A stretch of 64,000 nucleotides of DNA. Source: Nakamurella silvestris. GTDB lineage: Bacteria; Actinomycetota; Actinomycetes; Mycobacteriales; Nakamurellaceae. Numbering within the stretch: the stretch's first letter is position 1; the number at the start of each line of letters is the position of its first letter. The position numbers and the translations under genes were made by a program. Shown one piece after another: positions 1-9,461 of this stretch. Location: positions 202-64,201 of the forward strand of contig QXCQ01000007.1 of the NCBI GenBank assembly GCA_003576535.1. Reading direction: 5' to 3'. A model generated the notes under the pieces. It saw nothing but the letters and a program-made list of their open reading frames with translations. It did not search any database and was not told the origin of the DNA.

Positions 1-246
1 TCACCGTCCGCTCGCGGGGTGGGTGTGGGACGTGTGCTCGGCGAGTGGACTGCCACACCCCGGAAACTGAGGTGTCACCGTCCGCTCGCGGGGTCGGTGC
101 GGGGTGCGTGGACGGTGTGGGACGCGTGCTCCGCGAGTGGACTGCCACACCCCGGAAACTGGGGTGCCACCGTCCACTCGCGGGAAAGGCGGGGGTGCCA
201 CGGTCCACTCGCGGCAGAAGGCGGGGGTGTCACGGTCCACTCGCGG
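1..246. repeat. Cluster of imperfect direct and inverted repeats (REP-like)
   Basis: Five direct copies of a core reading YCACSGTCCRCTCGCGG start near 1, 75, 167, 198 and 230; copies two to five are preceded by GGTG. Two inverted partners (CGCGAGTGGACTGCCACACC) lie near 41-60 and 133-152, so the core can pair into stems. The first two units are long (about 74 and 92 bp) and share a matching 3' half; the last three are about 31-32 bp. The array runs off the left edge, so its full extent is unknown. No coding potential is convincing here. It resembles an extragenic palindromic repeat cluster; a CRISPR array is unlikely because repeat and spacing lengths vary. Confidence 0.7.
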
Positions 247-703
247 GGGGCAAAGCAACGGCCACCAGGGCCCACGCGCGACGGAATACTGGAAAGTTCA
301 CCCGGACGAGGGTTAACGACCGGTCAGGCGATTGCATTCTCGAACCGTTGGCGCAGTTCGCACTGTCGTCGACACGGCCGAGCTCTCGACAGTTCCGTAT
401 CTCCAAGGGATTTCACACTCCGTAAGATCTGAATAGTCGATTTCCAATGAGTCGGTTGATCGGATCACGCGATTGTGTGCCGACGGATCACCGGGCCGCT
501 TCAGCATTTCATGGCTTGCAGTTCGCCCGTTGTTCAACAGATGAGGTTTTGCATTCATTCGCATGTCGTTGGGTTCATGTGTGTTCGGTCCTTCCCGGAC
601 GGACACCTCCTCGGGCAGCGGTCATCCGCCGACGGTCAGCCGACCTCGGTGGTTGTCGCGCGCCTGCGGAACGACCCCACGATGCCTTCGATGGAGAAGC
701 CCC
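247..703. other. Non-coding upstream region of the large surface protein gene
   Basis: About 450 bases with lower GC than the flanks and no convincing gene. It probably holds the promoter and leader of the downstream surface-protein gene. A short purine-rich ribosome-binding site (GGAGAAG) lies at 693-699 just before the chosen ATG. No clear -35/-10 pair was identified. Confidence 0.5.
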
Positions 704-3700
704 ATGTCTCGCTCCGCCCCACCACCGACGCCACGGCGCCGGTTCCGCGCCTGGGCCGCTGCCGCAGTCGGCAGCGCCCTGGTCCTCACCCTGACCTCCG
801 TACCCTTCGACAGCCCTGCCGCCGTGGCCTCCACCGGCGGCAGCATGGTGACTTCCCCCGTGCGGGCCACTCTTTCGCCCCTGTCCGCCGACGGGACCAC
901 CAGTGGACAGCTGTCCGGGAAGGTCAAACTCCCGACCCTTCTCGGCGATTTCGGCGACTACCGGCTGGTCGGTATCGAAGCCCCTGAGGGTGACGCCACC
1001 GGCAACGCCCTGCGCAACCACGTCTACCCGGCCGGGCCCGTCGACGGTGTCATGACCGACCCCGACGACGGCCACGTGTCCAGCAAACCCGGCCGCGGGA
1101 TCGACATCGGCGACAGCTCCGACGAGATCGTCCGCACCCCCAGCGGCCTGACCGGCACGACCGAGCTCAACGCGGTCGTCGTCGACATCGCCCAGCTCAA
1201 CAACAAGGTCGGCGCGGTCCTGGGCCGTTCGGAGATCGCCCGCGCGGACCGGGTCCGCACCGTCGCCACCGCGCCGGTCACCGGTTCCGCCGAGATCCGA
1301 ACCGCCGCAGAAGGACTGTCCGTCCTCGGCGAGACGATCCCACTGACCGACGGCCGGCTCCCCGAGCCGGTGACCAAGACCCAGACGGTCCGCAGCAATG
1401 ACGTCATCGCCCTGCTGCGCAGCCTCGGGATCAAGGAGGAGGACATCGGTCAGTACGCCGGCCTCGTCTCCTCCAGCAGCCTCGACGGGCTGTTCTCGGT
1501 CACCGCGAGCACTCCGGCGGCCGGCGGTCTGCGGATCGTCGCCTCGCTGAAGCTGCGGATCAAGGCCTCCCTGATCGTCGGCCTCGGCGCCGCCGACCTG
1601 TCGGCCGACAATGTCGTGTTGGACGCCGTTTTCGCCCGCACCAGCGCCGATCGGCCCACCGTGATCGCCCCGTCGGGCTCCCGCCTGAAAGCGGTCGAGG
1701 CGGAACCGGGCGAGCAGGTGTCCATCTCGGGCACAGGCTATGTCGTCGGTGGCACCACCGTCACCGTCGGCGGCAGCCCGGCCGAGGTCGAGACCGTCGC
1801 CACCGACGGCAAGGAGCTGACCTTCACCGTGCCGTTGGGTCTGTCCCTGGGGACCTACCCGGTCCGCGTCTCGACCCCTGGCGGCCAGGACAACGCCGGT
1901 GACCTGCGGGTCGCCGCCGACGAGGTCGTCCCGCTGACGGTCACCGGGGTCTCCCCCACGACCGCCCCGGACGGCGCGACGGTCACGGTCAAGGGCAGCG
2001 GTTTCGTGCCCACCCGGACCTCCGTCGTCGTCACCGATGCAGCCGGCGCGGCGCAGGTGGTCCCGGCCACCCGCGTCGACGTCGCCGAGAGCGGTATCTC
2101 GCTGACCTTCCCCCTGCCGGAAGGCATTGCCGTCGGCACCGCCGGGCTGAGCGTCCGGGTGGCCGATCGTGCCGCCACCGGTCAGGTCACCGTGGTGCCG
2201 CTGACCCTCTCCCCCGTGCCGAGCACCGGAACCGCTTCGGTGATCGGGATCGCCGAGGAGCAGACCGCGGTCCCCCTGTCGGTGGACAACTCCGGCACCA
2301 TGACCTGGACGCCGCCGACCCTGATCAACCCGGCCGGTTCGACCGGTTCCTCCCGGCACCTGACGGTCGGCCTGCCCGACCTGGACACCACGGGGGCCGG
2401 TCGCCGGCACGCCACCGAGGGACCGTACGCGGGCGAGGTCGTCCGTACCCCGGGCCGTCTGACCGCCACGGCCTCCACCGGGGCCTTCGGGCTCGACCTG
2501 CCCGCACCCTGGTCGACCTTCTTCGCCACCGGCCCTGTGGTCACCGCCGGCGGTATCACCGTCAGCTCCTCCGCCGACACCACCGGCACCGCTTCGAATT
2601 CCGTGCAGATCAACGATCTCAAGGTCCTCGGCAACCAGATCGCGCTGAACAACGGGCGGCTGGACACCGCCCAGGAGTTCACGATCACCTTGAACCGGGA
2701 TCAGCTCAAGGCACGTTCGGCGATGAACGGGGTCTTCTTCTCCGCCCCGGGCAAGGCCTACGACGAGATCAAGGCGGACACCTTCGCCACCCTGTGGGTG
2801 CGGGTCGAACCCGTCGCCCCCACTGCGGATTCCGGCGCGGCCGGCACCGCAGCCTTCCGCGTCGTCGCCGACCTGCAGTACCGGTACGTCGGCGAGAACG
2901 GCGGTCTGCTCAAGACCCGTGCCCGCCACGGCTCCGGAGCCAACCGCGACGGTCTCCGGGTCACCTTCTTCAGCGCCGAGATCGCGCGGACCAGCGCAAC
3001 CTCCCCCGCCGCCGTCGAACCCGGCCTGATCCGGGCCAGCCCGAACGCCACCGAGGCGGGTGCGATGGTCACCCTGACCGGCCGCGGTTTCACCGCCGAC
3101 TCGGTCGTGCGTTTCGGTGCCGTCGAGGTGCCGGCCGCCACGGTGTCCGAGAACGGCACCGAGCTGACCTTCGTGGTGCCGACCGCCGCCGGCGGGCCGC
3201 ACCAGGTCACCGTCCGGAACTCGGCCGGCAGCAGCAACTCCCGGGTCGTCACCGTGGCCACCGCGCCGTCGATCACCCGGCAGCCCGCATCGGTCACCGT
3301 GTCCGCCGGACGGCCGGCCACCTTCGAGGTCGCCGGTGACGGCGATCCCGCACCTCTCGTGCAGTGGGAGCGGAAGGACGCCGAAGGCTGGCGCCCCGTT
3401 GCCGGTGCGACCGGATCCTCCTACACGGTGAACGCGACCGCTGCGGACAACGACGCCCGGTTCCGGGCGGTCCTGTCCAATGCACTCGGCTCGGTCACCT
3501 CCGAGGTGGCCACGCTGACCGTCGACTCGCTGCCGGAGTTCACCCGCCAGCCCGCCGACGCCACCCTGACCGAGGGCGACCCGGCAGCTCGGGTGGTCGC
3601 GGTCCGCAGCAACCCGGCCGCCACGATCAGCTGGCAGATCAACCGCGGAGCCGGCTGGACGGTGATCCCCGATCAGACGACGGACACCCTCACCTACGTC

Positions 3701-6700
3701 GTCGGCCCCGAGGACCACCAGGCCAAGGTGCGGGCCGAGGCTCGCAACTCCGTCGGTTCGGTCTTCAGCGATGCCGCCCTGCTGACCGTCCGGTACGCAC
3801 CGCGCATCACCGCGGCACCCGTGGACGCCACCGTTCAGGAGGGTTCCACGGCCTCGTTCACGGCGCGGGCCAACGGCAACCCGGTTCCGCATGTCCTCTG
3901 GCAGTTCCGGTTGGAGGTCGGCGGCGCGTGGCAGGAGTTCGACGCGGGTCAGACCCCGAGTGCCCTCGACCACACGCTCACCCTGCCGGCAACGGCGGCG
4001 CTCGACGGCCGGTACTACCGGGCGATCTTCACCAACGGTGTCGGTGGCGAGGTCGCGACCGAGCCCGCACAACTGACCGTCGTCCCGGTGGTCGTCGTGC
4101 AGCCGGGTGAGCTGTCCGCACTCGCGTCCCCGCTCAAGGCCGGCATCACGGCCCTCGAGGCCACGGGCAAGGCCAACGGCGGCGCGCTCTCCGGGCTGAT
4201 CAACGCCGAGCTGGCCAAGGGTGTCGAACTCGGCAAGTCCGGGGTGTTCATGCTTCCGGAGCTCGGAACCCCGCAGGAAAAGGAAACGCTGGAGAAGGTC
4301 CATCCCGCTGCGGCCGCCGCCGGCTCGGAGATCGGCGACATGGGTGCGGGCACCCGTTACGGCGACACGACTGTCCGGAACATCTGGGACGCCGAGGGTA
4401 TGCACTCCAGCGTGCTGGTGGAGAGTTTCCACCTCGACCACCTCGCCGTGGACAAGAAGGGGCGGATCGGCGCACTGCTGGGGATCTCGGATCTGGTGGA
4501 GGCCACCGCAATCCGTTCCAACTCCTTCGCCCCGAGCGATGACGACCACGCCACCGCCGTCAGCGGCACCATCGGTTCGCTGAAGCTCCTCGGACAGGAG
4601 ATCGGTGTGGACGACGGTCTGGTCAGCGGACGGCTGGCCGCGCCGGTCGTGCGGACCCTGCAGCAGACCTTCACCGACATCCCGTCCGTGCTGGCCAATG
4701 CCGGTATCGACATCAGCTCCTACTTCACCCAGCCGCTGATCGGCGTGGCCACGGTGAAGGTCACCGTGACGGCATCCCAGCCGCGTGAGCTACTCACCGA
4801 CACGGCTGCCGGCACCGGGCTCAAGGTGACGGCCAAGGCCGCCATCGACATCAACCTGTCCACCCAGGGCAGCGACGTCGCTCTGGTGGAGACCGTGAAC
4901 CTGACCACCGACGGGGAGGACGACCTCTTCGAGGTGCTGCTGGCCAACACCGCGGCGGCCCGCAACGGTGCCACCCTGCCCGAGCCCGGCGAAGGCACCG
5001 GCCAGCCGGAGAACCCCGAGGGCCCGGAGGAGCCGGCGCTGCCGACCCTCCCCGTCGACCACTACCGTCCGACCTCCACCCCGGACCGGGTGGTGCTGCT
5101 GGTCACCGAGGACCCTTCCGACAGCCGCAACGTCACCTGGCGGACCGATGAGTCCGTGACCTCCGCGGTGGCCGAGATCCGTCCTGCCGCAGGTGGTCCG
5201 ACGGTGACGGTACCGGCGACGACGCGAGCGGCCCTTGACCGGGAGGCCGAGCAGAACGGCCAGACCGCAAGCTACCGCGCCCGCACCCACACCGTCGATT
5301 TCGCCGGACTGACCCCGGGGACGAAGTACACCTACCGCGTGGGCAACGGCCTCGCGGGTGCGGCAGGGGCCTGGAGCACCTGGCACACCTTCAGCACCAC
5401 GGGAAACAAGAACGAGCCCTTCGGTTTCATCTACCTGGGTGATGCCCAGAACGAGATCCGGCAGAAGTGGGCCGCGGCCGTCAACGAGGCGTACACGACC
5501 CTCCCCGACGCCAAGCTGGTGCTGCACGCGGGTGACCTGATCAACCACGCCGACAACGACGTGGAATGGGGCGAGTGGTTCGGGGCGGCACCCGACCGGA
5601 TCGCCAGCGTCGACCAGTTCGCCGTGCCGGGCAACCACGAGTTCATCTCCGGTGGCCTCTACGACTCCTGGGACGAGCACTTCACCTACCCGAAGAACGG
5701 CCCGAAGCCTGACCCGACGGTGGATGCCTGCACCCTGGTGTACCAGAAGAAGATCGCCGCCTCCCTGGCCAACGCCGTGTACTTCTCGGACTTCCAGGGG
5801 GTCCGTTTCATCTCGCTCAGCGGCACCATCGGCACCCGCGACATGATCCCGGCCTCGGAGGACCTGGCCGCCGCCAACTGCGACGGCACCAAGGACATGG
5901 TGGCCATCTGGCTGAAGCTCCAGTCTTCGTGGCTCGACAAGGTTCTCACCGAGAACAAGGGCCAGTGGTCGGTCGTCTCCTTCCACCAGCCGCTGTTCTC
6001 CACCTCGGTCGGCCGGGACAACGAGCACCTGCGCCAGGCCTTCCTCGACATCATCGAGAAGCACAATGTCGATCTGGTGCTGCAGGGCCACGACCACACC
6101 TACGGACGTGGTCACATGGTCAAGAACGAGGTCGCCGGCAAGACGGGCCTGCAGACCGGACCGGTGTACGCGGTGTCGGTCCTCGGCCCCAAGGCCTACG
6201 ACCTGGACAACAGCGTCAACAACGACTGGACCGAGAACGGTGCCCGTCGAGTGGTCGCCTACCAGAAGCGTCGTAGTTTCCAGGACATCTCGATCGACCG
6301 GGGTCACCTGACCTACAAGGCGATCGAGTACCGCACCGGTCAGGTCATCGACTCCCTCCAGATCTGCAAGGCTGCCGACGGCAGCAAGCTGGTCGCCGAG
6401 GCCGGTGCCACCCTGCCTGCGGAGTGCCCCGGGGTTACCGCACCGGCCGACACGGTCGCCCCGCGGTTGACCGTGGTCGCCGATCCGGTCGAACCGGCCT
6501 CCACCTGGTACGGCGGTGCGGTCGCGGTATCTGCCTCCGCGGTGGATGACGTGGATGCGAACCCGGTGGTCGAGGTGTCGATCGACGGTGCCGCCTGGGG
6601 TACCTACGCCGCCGCCGTTCGGCTCACCGCCGACGGCACGCACACGGTGAAGTTCCGGGCCAAGGACGCGGCAGGCAACGTCTCCGCCGACGTGGTCCGC

Positions 6701-7804
6701 ACCGTCCGGATCGATGGGCAGGCCCCGGTCACCGCTCCGGAGATCACCGGAGCGGCAACCGTTTCGGTGAAGCTCACCGCCACGGATGCACTGTCCGGGG
6801 TGTCCCGGATCGACTACCGTGTCGGCGAGGGCGACTGGACGCGTTACCAGAACCCGTTCACCTTCCCGCGCGGGCCGCTGGCCACCGTCATCTCCTACCG
6901 GGCAACGGATGTCGCCGGGAACGTGGAGACGACGCGTACGGTCGCCGTGCCCGGCGAGACGGCCCCCGAGCGGGTCGCCTCGATCACCGCGGTGTCCGTG
7001 CTCAACCCGACTGTGGTTGTCGGACAGGATGTCCGGGTCAAGGTGACGGTCACCGCGCCGGCGGTGATCGGTACCGAGTCCGTCGCCGTCCACGTCGACG
7101 GGAAGCTGTTCGCCTCGGTGACCCTGCCGTCGGTGGCCGGGTTCACCCACAGCGCCGACCTGACCCTGAAGTCGGTGCCGGCCGGTAGCCACGAGATCAC
7201 CGCCCGCTACGCCGGCAACGGCGCGGTCCTGGGCTCGGTGTCCGTACCGGCCGGTGTGTCCGTCCGTTTCGCCGACTACTCCGACCGCAGCGCCTTCTTC
7301 ACCGAGGTGATGTGGCTGGCCGGCACCGGTATCACCACCGGACAGACCCCCACCACCTTCGCCCCGGCACTGCCGGTGTCCCGTCAGGCGATGGCGGCGT
7401 TCCTCTACCGCCTCGAACACCCGGGCGCGGCGGCACCGGTGTGCACCAGGGCCCCGTTCACCGACGTCCCGGTCACGGAGACGTTCTGCGGTGAGATCAG
7501 CTGGCTGGCCTCCTCCGGGATCACCACGGGTGAGAACGGCAAGTTCCAGCGGGTGCAGCCGGTGTCCCGTCAGGCGATGGCGGCGTTCCTCTACCGCCTG
7601 GTCAACGGCGCGGGCAAGGCACCCGCCTGCACCGTGAAGCCGTTCGGCGATGTCGGCATCAAGGATCCCTTCTGCGGTGAGATCAGCTGGCTCGCGAAGC
7701 AGAAGATCACCACCGGTGCCGACGGGAAGTTCAGCCCCAACGGCGCGGTCAGCCGCGAGGCCATGGCCGCGTTCCTCTACCGGTTGAAGGGGATCGGCAA
7801 GTAG
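704..7804 (+). CDS. Giant secreted wall-anchored purple-acid-phosphatase-like metallophosphoesterase with IPT, Ig-like and SLH-type domains
   Basis: The protein has 2366 residues. ATG 704 is chosen because GGAGAAG precedes it and the product then opens with a classic signal peptide (twin-Arg-rich n-region, hydrophobic core at about residues 17-32); an upstream in-frame start exists but lacks such a site. Approximate order: an unknown domain (45-325), two IPT/TIG domains (320-500), a second copy of the unknown domain (500-765), IPT (770-852), three Ig-like domains opening with RQPA/RQPAD-type motifs (855-1127), a third unknown-domain copy (1135-1422), the FnIII-like N-domain of purple acid phosphatases (about 1452-1565), the metallophosphatase (about 1572-1880), bacterial Ig-like domains (1919-2185), and three S-layer-homology-type repeats to the end. 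Metal-ligand motifs GDAQ, GDLI, GNHE, FHQP and GHDH are all present, so the phosphatase should be active. It probably acts outside the cell on phosphoesters; the substrate is unknown. Confidence 0.88.
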   Translation: MSRSAPPPTPRRRFRAWAAAAVGSALVLTLTSVPFDSPAAVASTGGSMVTSPVRATLSPLSADGTTSGQLSGKVKLPTLLGDFGDYRLVGIEAPEGDATGNALRNHVYPAGPVDGVMTDPDDGHVSSKPGRGIDIGDSSDEIVRTPSGLTGTTELNAVVVDIAQLNNKVGAVLGRSEIARADRVRTVATAPVTGSAEIRTAAEGLSVLGETIPLTDGRLPEPVTKTQTVRSNDVIALLRSLGIKEEDIGQYAGLVSSSSLDGLFSVTASTPAAGGLRIVASLKLRIKASLIVGLGAADLSADNVVLDAVFARTSADRPTVIAPSGSRLKAVEAEPGEQVSISGTGYVVGGTTVTVGGSPAEVETVATDGKELTFTVPLGLSLGTYPVRVSTPGGQDNAGDLRVAADEVVPLTVTGVSPTTAPDGATVTVKGSGFVPTRTSVVVTDAAGAAQVVPATRVDVAESGISLTFPLPEGIAVGTAGLSVRVADRAATGQVTVVPLTLSPVPSTGTASVIGIAEEQTAVPLSVDNSGTMTWTPPTLINPAGSTGSSRHLTVGLPDLDTTGAGRRHATEGPYAGEVVRTPGRLTATASTGAFGLDLPAPWSTFFATGPVVTAGGITVSSSADTTGTASNSVQINDLKVLGNQIALNNGRLDTAQEFTITLNRDQLKARSAMNGVFFSAPGKAYDEIKADTFATLWVRVEPVAPTADSGAAGTAAFRVVADLQYRYVGENGGLLKTRARHGSGANRDGLRVTFFSAEIARTSATSPAAVEPGLIRASPNATEAGAMVTLTGRGFTADSVVRFGAVEVPAATVSENGTELTFVVPTAAGGPHQVTVRNSAGSSNSRVVTVATAPSITRQPASVTVSAGRPATFEVAGDGDPAPLVQWERKDAEGWRPVAGATGSSYTVNATAADNDARFRAVLSNALGSVTSEVATLTVDSLPEFTRQPADATLTEGDPAARVVAVRSNPAATISWQINRGAGWTVIPDQTTDTLTYVVGPEDHQAKVRAEARNSVGSVFSDAALLTVRYAPRITAAPVDATVQEGSTASFTARANGNPVPHVLWQFRLEVGGAWQEFDAGQTPSALDHTLTLPATAALDGRYYRAIFTNGVGGEVATEPAQLTVVPVVVVQPGELSALASPLKAGITALEATGKANGGALSGLINAELAKGVELGKSGVFMLPELGTPQEKETLEKVHPAAAAAGSEIGDMGAGTRYGDTTVRNIWDAEGMHSSVLVESFHLDHLAVDKKGRIGALLGISDLVEATAIRSNSFAPSDDDHATAVSGTIGSLKLLGQEIGVDDGLVSGRLAAPVVRTLQQTFTDIPSVLANAGIDISSYFTQPLIGVATVKVTVTASQPRELLTDTAAGTGLKVTAKAAIDINLSTQGSDVALVETVNLTTDGEDDLFEVLLANTAAARNGATLPEPGEGTGQPENPEGPEEPALPTLPVDHYRPTSTPDRVVLLVTEDPSDSRNVTWRTDESVTSAVAEIRPAAGGPTVTVPATTRAALDREAEQNGQTASYRARTHTVDFAGLTPGTKYTYRVGNGLAGAAGAWSTWHTFSTTGNKNEPFGFIYLGDAQNEIRQKWAAAVNEAYTTLPDAKLVLHAGDLINHADNDVEWGEWFGAAPDRIASVDQFAVPGNHEFISGGLYDSWDEHFTYPKNGPKPDPTVDACTLVYQKKIAASLANAVYFSDFQGVRFISLSGTIGTRDMIPASEDLAAANCDGTKDMVAIWLKLQSSWLDKVLTENKGQWSVVSFHQPLFSTSVGRDNEHLRQAFLDIIEKHNVDLVLQGHDHTYGRGHMVKNEVAGKTGLQTGPVYAVSVLGPKAYDLDNSVNNDWTENGARRVVAYQKRRSFQDISIDRGHLTYKAIEYRTGQVIDSLQICKAADGSKLVAEAGATLPAECPGVTAPADTVAPRLTVVADPVEPASTWYGGAVAVSASAVDDVDANPVVEVSIDGAAWGTYAAAVRLTADGTHTVKFRAKDAAGNVSADVVRTVRIDGQAPVTAPEITGAATVSVKLTATDALSGVSRIDYRVGEGDWTRYQNPFTFPRGPLATVISYRATDVAGNVETTRTVAVPGETAPERVASITAVSVLNPTVVVGQDVRVKVTVTAPAVIGTESVAVHVDGKLFASVTLPSVAGFTHSADLTLKSVPAGSHEITARYAGNGAVLGSVSVPAGVSVRFADYSDRSAFFTEVMWLAGTGITTGQTPTTFAPALPVSRQAMAAFLYRLEHPGAAAPVCTRAPFTDVPVTETFCGEISWLASSGITTGENGKFQRVQPVSRQAMAAFLYRLVNGAGKAPACTVKPFGDVGIKDPFCGEISWLAKQKITTGADGKFSPNGAVSREAMAAFLYRLKGIGK

Positions 7805-7898
7805 TCCGGCGCCCACGACCGGCGGTGAGGCCGGCTCGTCGGGCCGACGTCTGACCCTCGCACCACGCAGGTGGTGGAACGGGTCCGGCGAGCGGTGA

Positions 7899-7941
7899 AC
7901 AGCAGGGGTTCCGCCCGTACCGCGGGCGGAACCCCTGCTGT
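7899..7941 (+). terminator. Strong hairpin terminator after the surface-protein gene
   Basis: A perfect 19-bp stem (arms 7899-7917 and 7923-7941) with a 5-base loop lies about 95 bases after the stop codon. There is no long U-tract, as is common in high-GC actinobacteria. Confidence 0.75.
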
Positions 7942-8083
7942 GTCCGCAGGCCGGAACGGTCCCGCCGGATCCGGGCGTTTGTGTTGTGCCGGTACGACAT
8001 CGGGCCGATAATCAGCTCGCCTCACGCACGCAGCGTCCCTGACCACGTACCGTCCCCGCACCACCCACAGAAGGAGTGATCCG

Positions 8084-8500
8084 ATGACCACCAGGCTGAA
8101 CCCCTACCTGAGTTTCCGCGACACCGCCCGGTCGGCGATGGAGTTCTACCACTCGGTGTTCGGGGGCGAACTCACCCTGAGCACGTTCGGCGAGATGCAC
8201 GCGAGCGAGGATCCGGCCGAGGCGGACAAGATCATGCACGGCATGCTCGTCTCCCCCACCGATCTGGTTCTGATGGGGGCGGACACCCCGAACAGCATGG
8301 AACACACCCCCGGCGGCAGCTTCTCGGTCTCGCTCAGCGGCGAGGACGAGGCCGAACTGCGGGGGTACTGGGAGAAACTGATCGACGGGGCCACCATCAC
8401 GGCGCCGCTGAACACCGCACCCTGGGGGGACATCTTCGGCATGTGTATCGACAGGTTCGGGGTCAACTGGCTGGTGAACATCTCCGGCACCCCGAGCTGA
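8084..8500 (+). CDS. VOC-superfamily protein, PhnB-like
   Basis: A 138-residue single-domain protein of the PhnB-like glyoxalase/bleomycin-resistance (VOC) group. It starts with the typical NPYLSFRDTARSAMEFYHSVFGG-type strand-helix (residues 5-27), where a predicted fold position equals that of 3-demethylubiquinone-methyltransferase-like proteins, and ends with the conserved WGDIFGMCIDRFGVNW block. GAAGGAG lies at a good distance before the ATG. These proteins are cytoplasmic dimers, but the reaction of most members, including this one, is not known. It stands alone between two hairpins, so it is probably monocistronic. Confidence 0.85.
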   Translation: MTTRLNPYLSFRDTARSAMEFYHSVFGGELTLSTFGEMHASEDPAEADKIMHGMLVSPTDLVLMGADTPNSMEHTPGGSFSVSLSGEDEAELRGYWEKLIDGATITAPLNTAPWGDIFGMCIDRFGVNWLVNISGTPS

Positions 8501-9036
8501 GCGACTCGGGCCGCCGCCGATGCTCCCACTGTCGGAAATAGTTCTTCGACGAGCACAACAGCCCGATCCCGGGCGGCGTCATAGTCCGCAGTGGTCTCCG
8601 CTGGTGGAAGTGGAGGCCATCAGTGAAGGGCGCTCCACGCTGAGGCGACCTTCACGCGGGATGCGGACCCCGTAACATCCGCGTCCTGAAAATCCGTTCA
8701 GTGGGCCGGCCGGCTCCATCACCGGCCCACTGAACGGATCTGCTCCTGCTGCTGATCGCGCCTCACGGGTCGAGCCCGGCTCCCCGTTTCCCTCTGCTGA
8801 CAATTCCTCGCACGGTGGATACGCGCATGGTGGACTCTTCGCACGGTGCGACATGCGCACATGTCAGCGCTCTCAGCTGCGCCTATCCCACCGCAGGATG
8901 CAGCATCCGGCCGACAGATCGCACTCGCCCTCGGTGCACCATCACCACTCTTTCGTGTGACAACAACTCGAAGTTGGGCCGCGTCAAGGTAAGGACGCGC
9001 CAAACCCGACCACCATCCGTCACCGTCAAGGAGAAC
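8501..9036. other. Long intergenic region with an inverted repeat
   Basis: The 536 bases hold no convincing gene. The one clear element is an inverted repeat at 8692-8739. The stretch just before the next gene (about 8940-9036) is the only place a promoter for it could sit; I see no strong consensus. Confidence 0.5.
8692..8739. terminator. 18-bp inverted repeat, possible terminator
   Basis: Arms 8692-8709 and 8722-8739 are perfectly complementary over 18 bp with a 12-base loop, beginning with ATCCGTTCAGTGGGCCGG. It is about 190 bases downstream of the VOC gene, so it could be that gene's terminator or an independent palindromic element. Confidence 0.55.
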
Positions 9037-9330
9037 ATGATGAATCGCTCCACCAATGCCGGCTACACCAATGCCGGCTACACCAAGGCCGGCTACACCA
9101 AGGCCGGCTACACCAAGGCCCGCTCCACCGTTGCCCGCTGTGCCATTGCCCGCTGTGCCACGGCCCTCGCCTTGTCCGGGGGTCTGATCCTCGCCGTCGG
9201 CGGTGCCCCCGCAAGTGCCGAGGTGCCCACCCCGGCCGCCGGTGCACATTCCACCGCCGCCGACCAGATCGGTGCCGCTCCGGTCGTCGACCAGCGTCGC
9301 CACACCCCGATCAAGGACTACAGCGGCTGA
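9037..9330 (+). CDS. Small secreted peptide with N-terminal AGYTK/AGYTN repeats
   Basis: I do not recognise a family. AAGGAGAAC directly precedes ATGATG at 9037, which sets the start; the product is 97 residues. The N-terminus is a run of AGYTN/AGYTK pentapeptides encoded by an exact 15-bp tandem repeat, followed by two ARC-type basic motifs, a hydrophobic segment (about residues 42-56) and an Ala-x-Ala cleavage-like site (PASA/EV). The mature peptide would be about 37 residues and ends HTPIKDYSG. The n-region is far longer and more repetitive than in a normal signal peptide. A later internal start could shorten it, but none has as good a ribosome-binding site. It could be a secreted signalling or bacteriocin-like peptide; that is only a guess. 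Confidence 0.6.
   Translation: MMNRSTNAGYTNAGYTKAGYTKAGYTKARSTVARCAIARCATALALSGGLILAVGGAPASAEVPTPAAGAHSTAADQIGAAPVVDQRRHTPIKDYSG
9061..9120 (+). repeat. Four tandem copies of a 15-bp coding repeat
   Basis: GGCTACACCAAKGCC is repeated four times without interruption; copy 1 has T at the variable position and copies 2-4 have G. A partial copy (ACCAATGCC) lies immediately before it. The unit is a multiple of three, so changes in copy number would keep the reading frame. Confidence 0.95.
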
Positions 9331-9461
9331 GCCGGTCCTGCCACAAAGTTCCACTCAACAAATCGGCCTCGGCCGTCGTTTGAGTGTTCGGCTCCGATGA
9401 CCGACATCGGCCCGGCTGGTCCGTCCCGACCGCCGAGTGTGACGGCACCGGAGGGGGCGAC

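Noticed and set aside
1-246. Possible CRISPR array
   Set aside because: Repeat-to-repeat distances vary from about 31 to 92 bases, units include inverted copies, and no cas gene is near.
575-4549. Very long minus-strand reading frame (1324 codons) antisense to the surface-protein gene
   Set aside because: It is the mirror of high-GC coding sequence; residue composition is Gly/Arg/Asp-rich without domains, while the plus strand encodes clear IPT and Ig-like domains.
4790-7816. Long minus-strand reading frame over the phosphatase region
   Set aside because: The plus strand has all metallophosphatase motifs and SLH repeats; the antisense frame has none and is a GC shadow.
8579-8860. Minus-strand 93-codon reading frame in the intergenic region
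   Set aside because: No ribosome-binding site, atypical composition, and it runs through the inverted repeat at 8692-8739.
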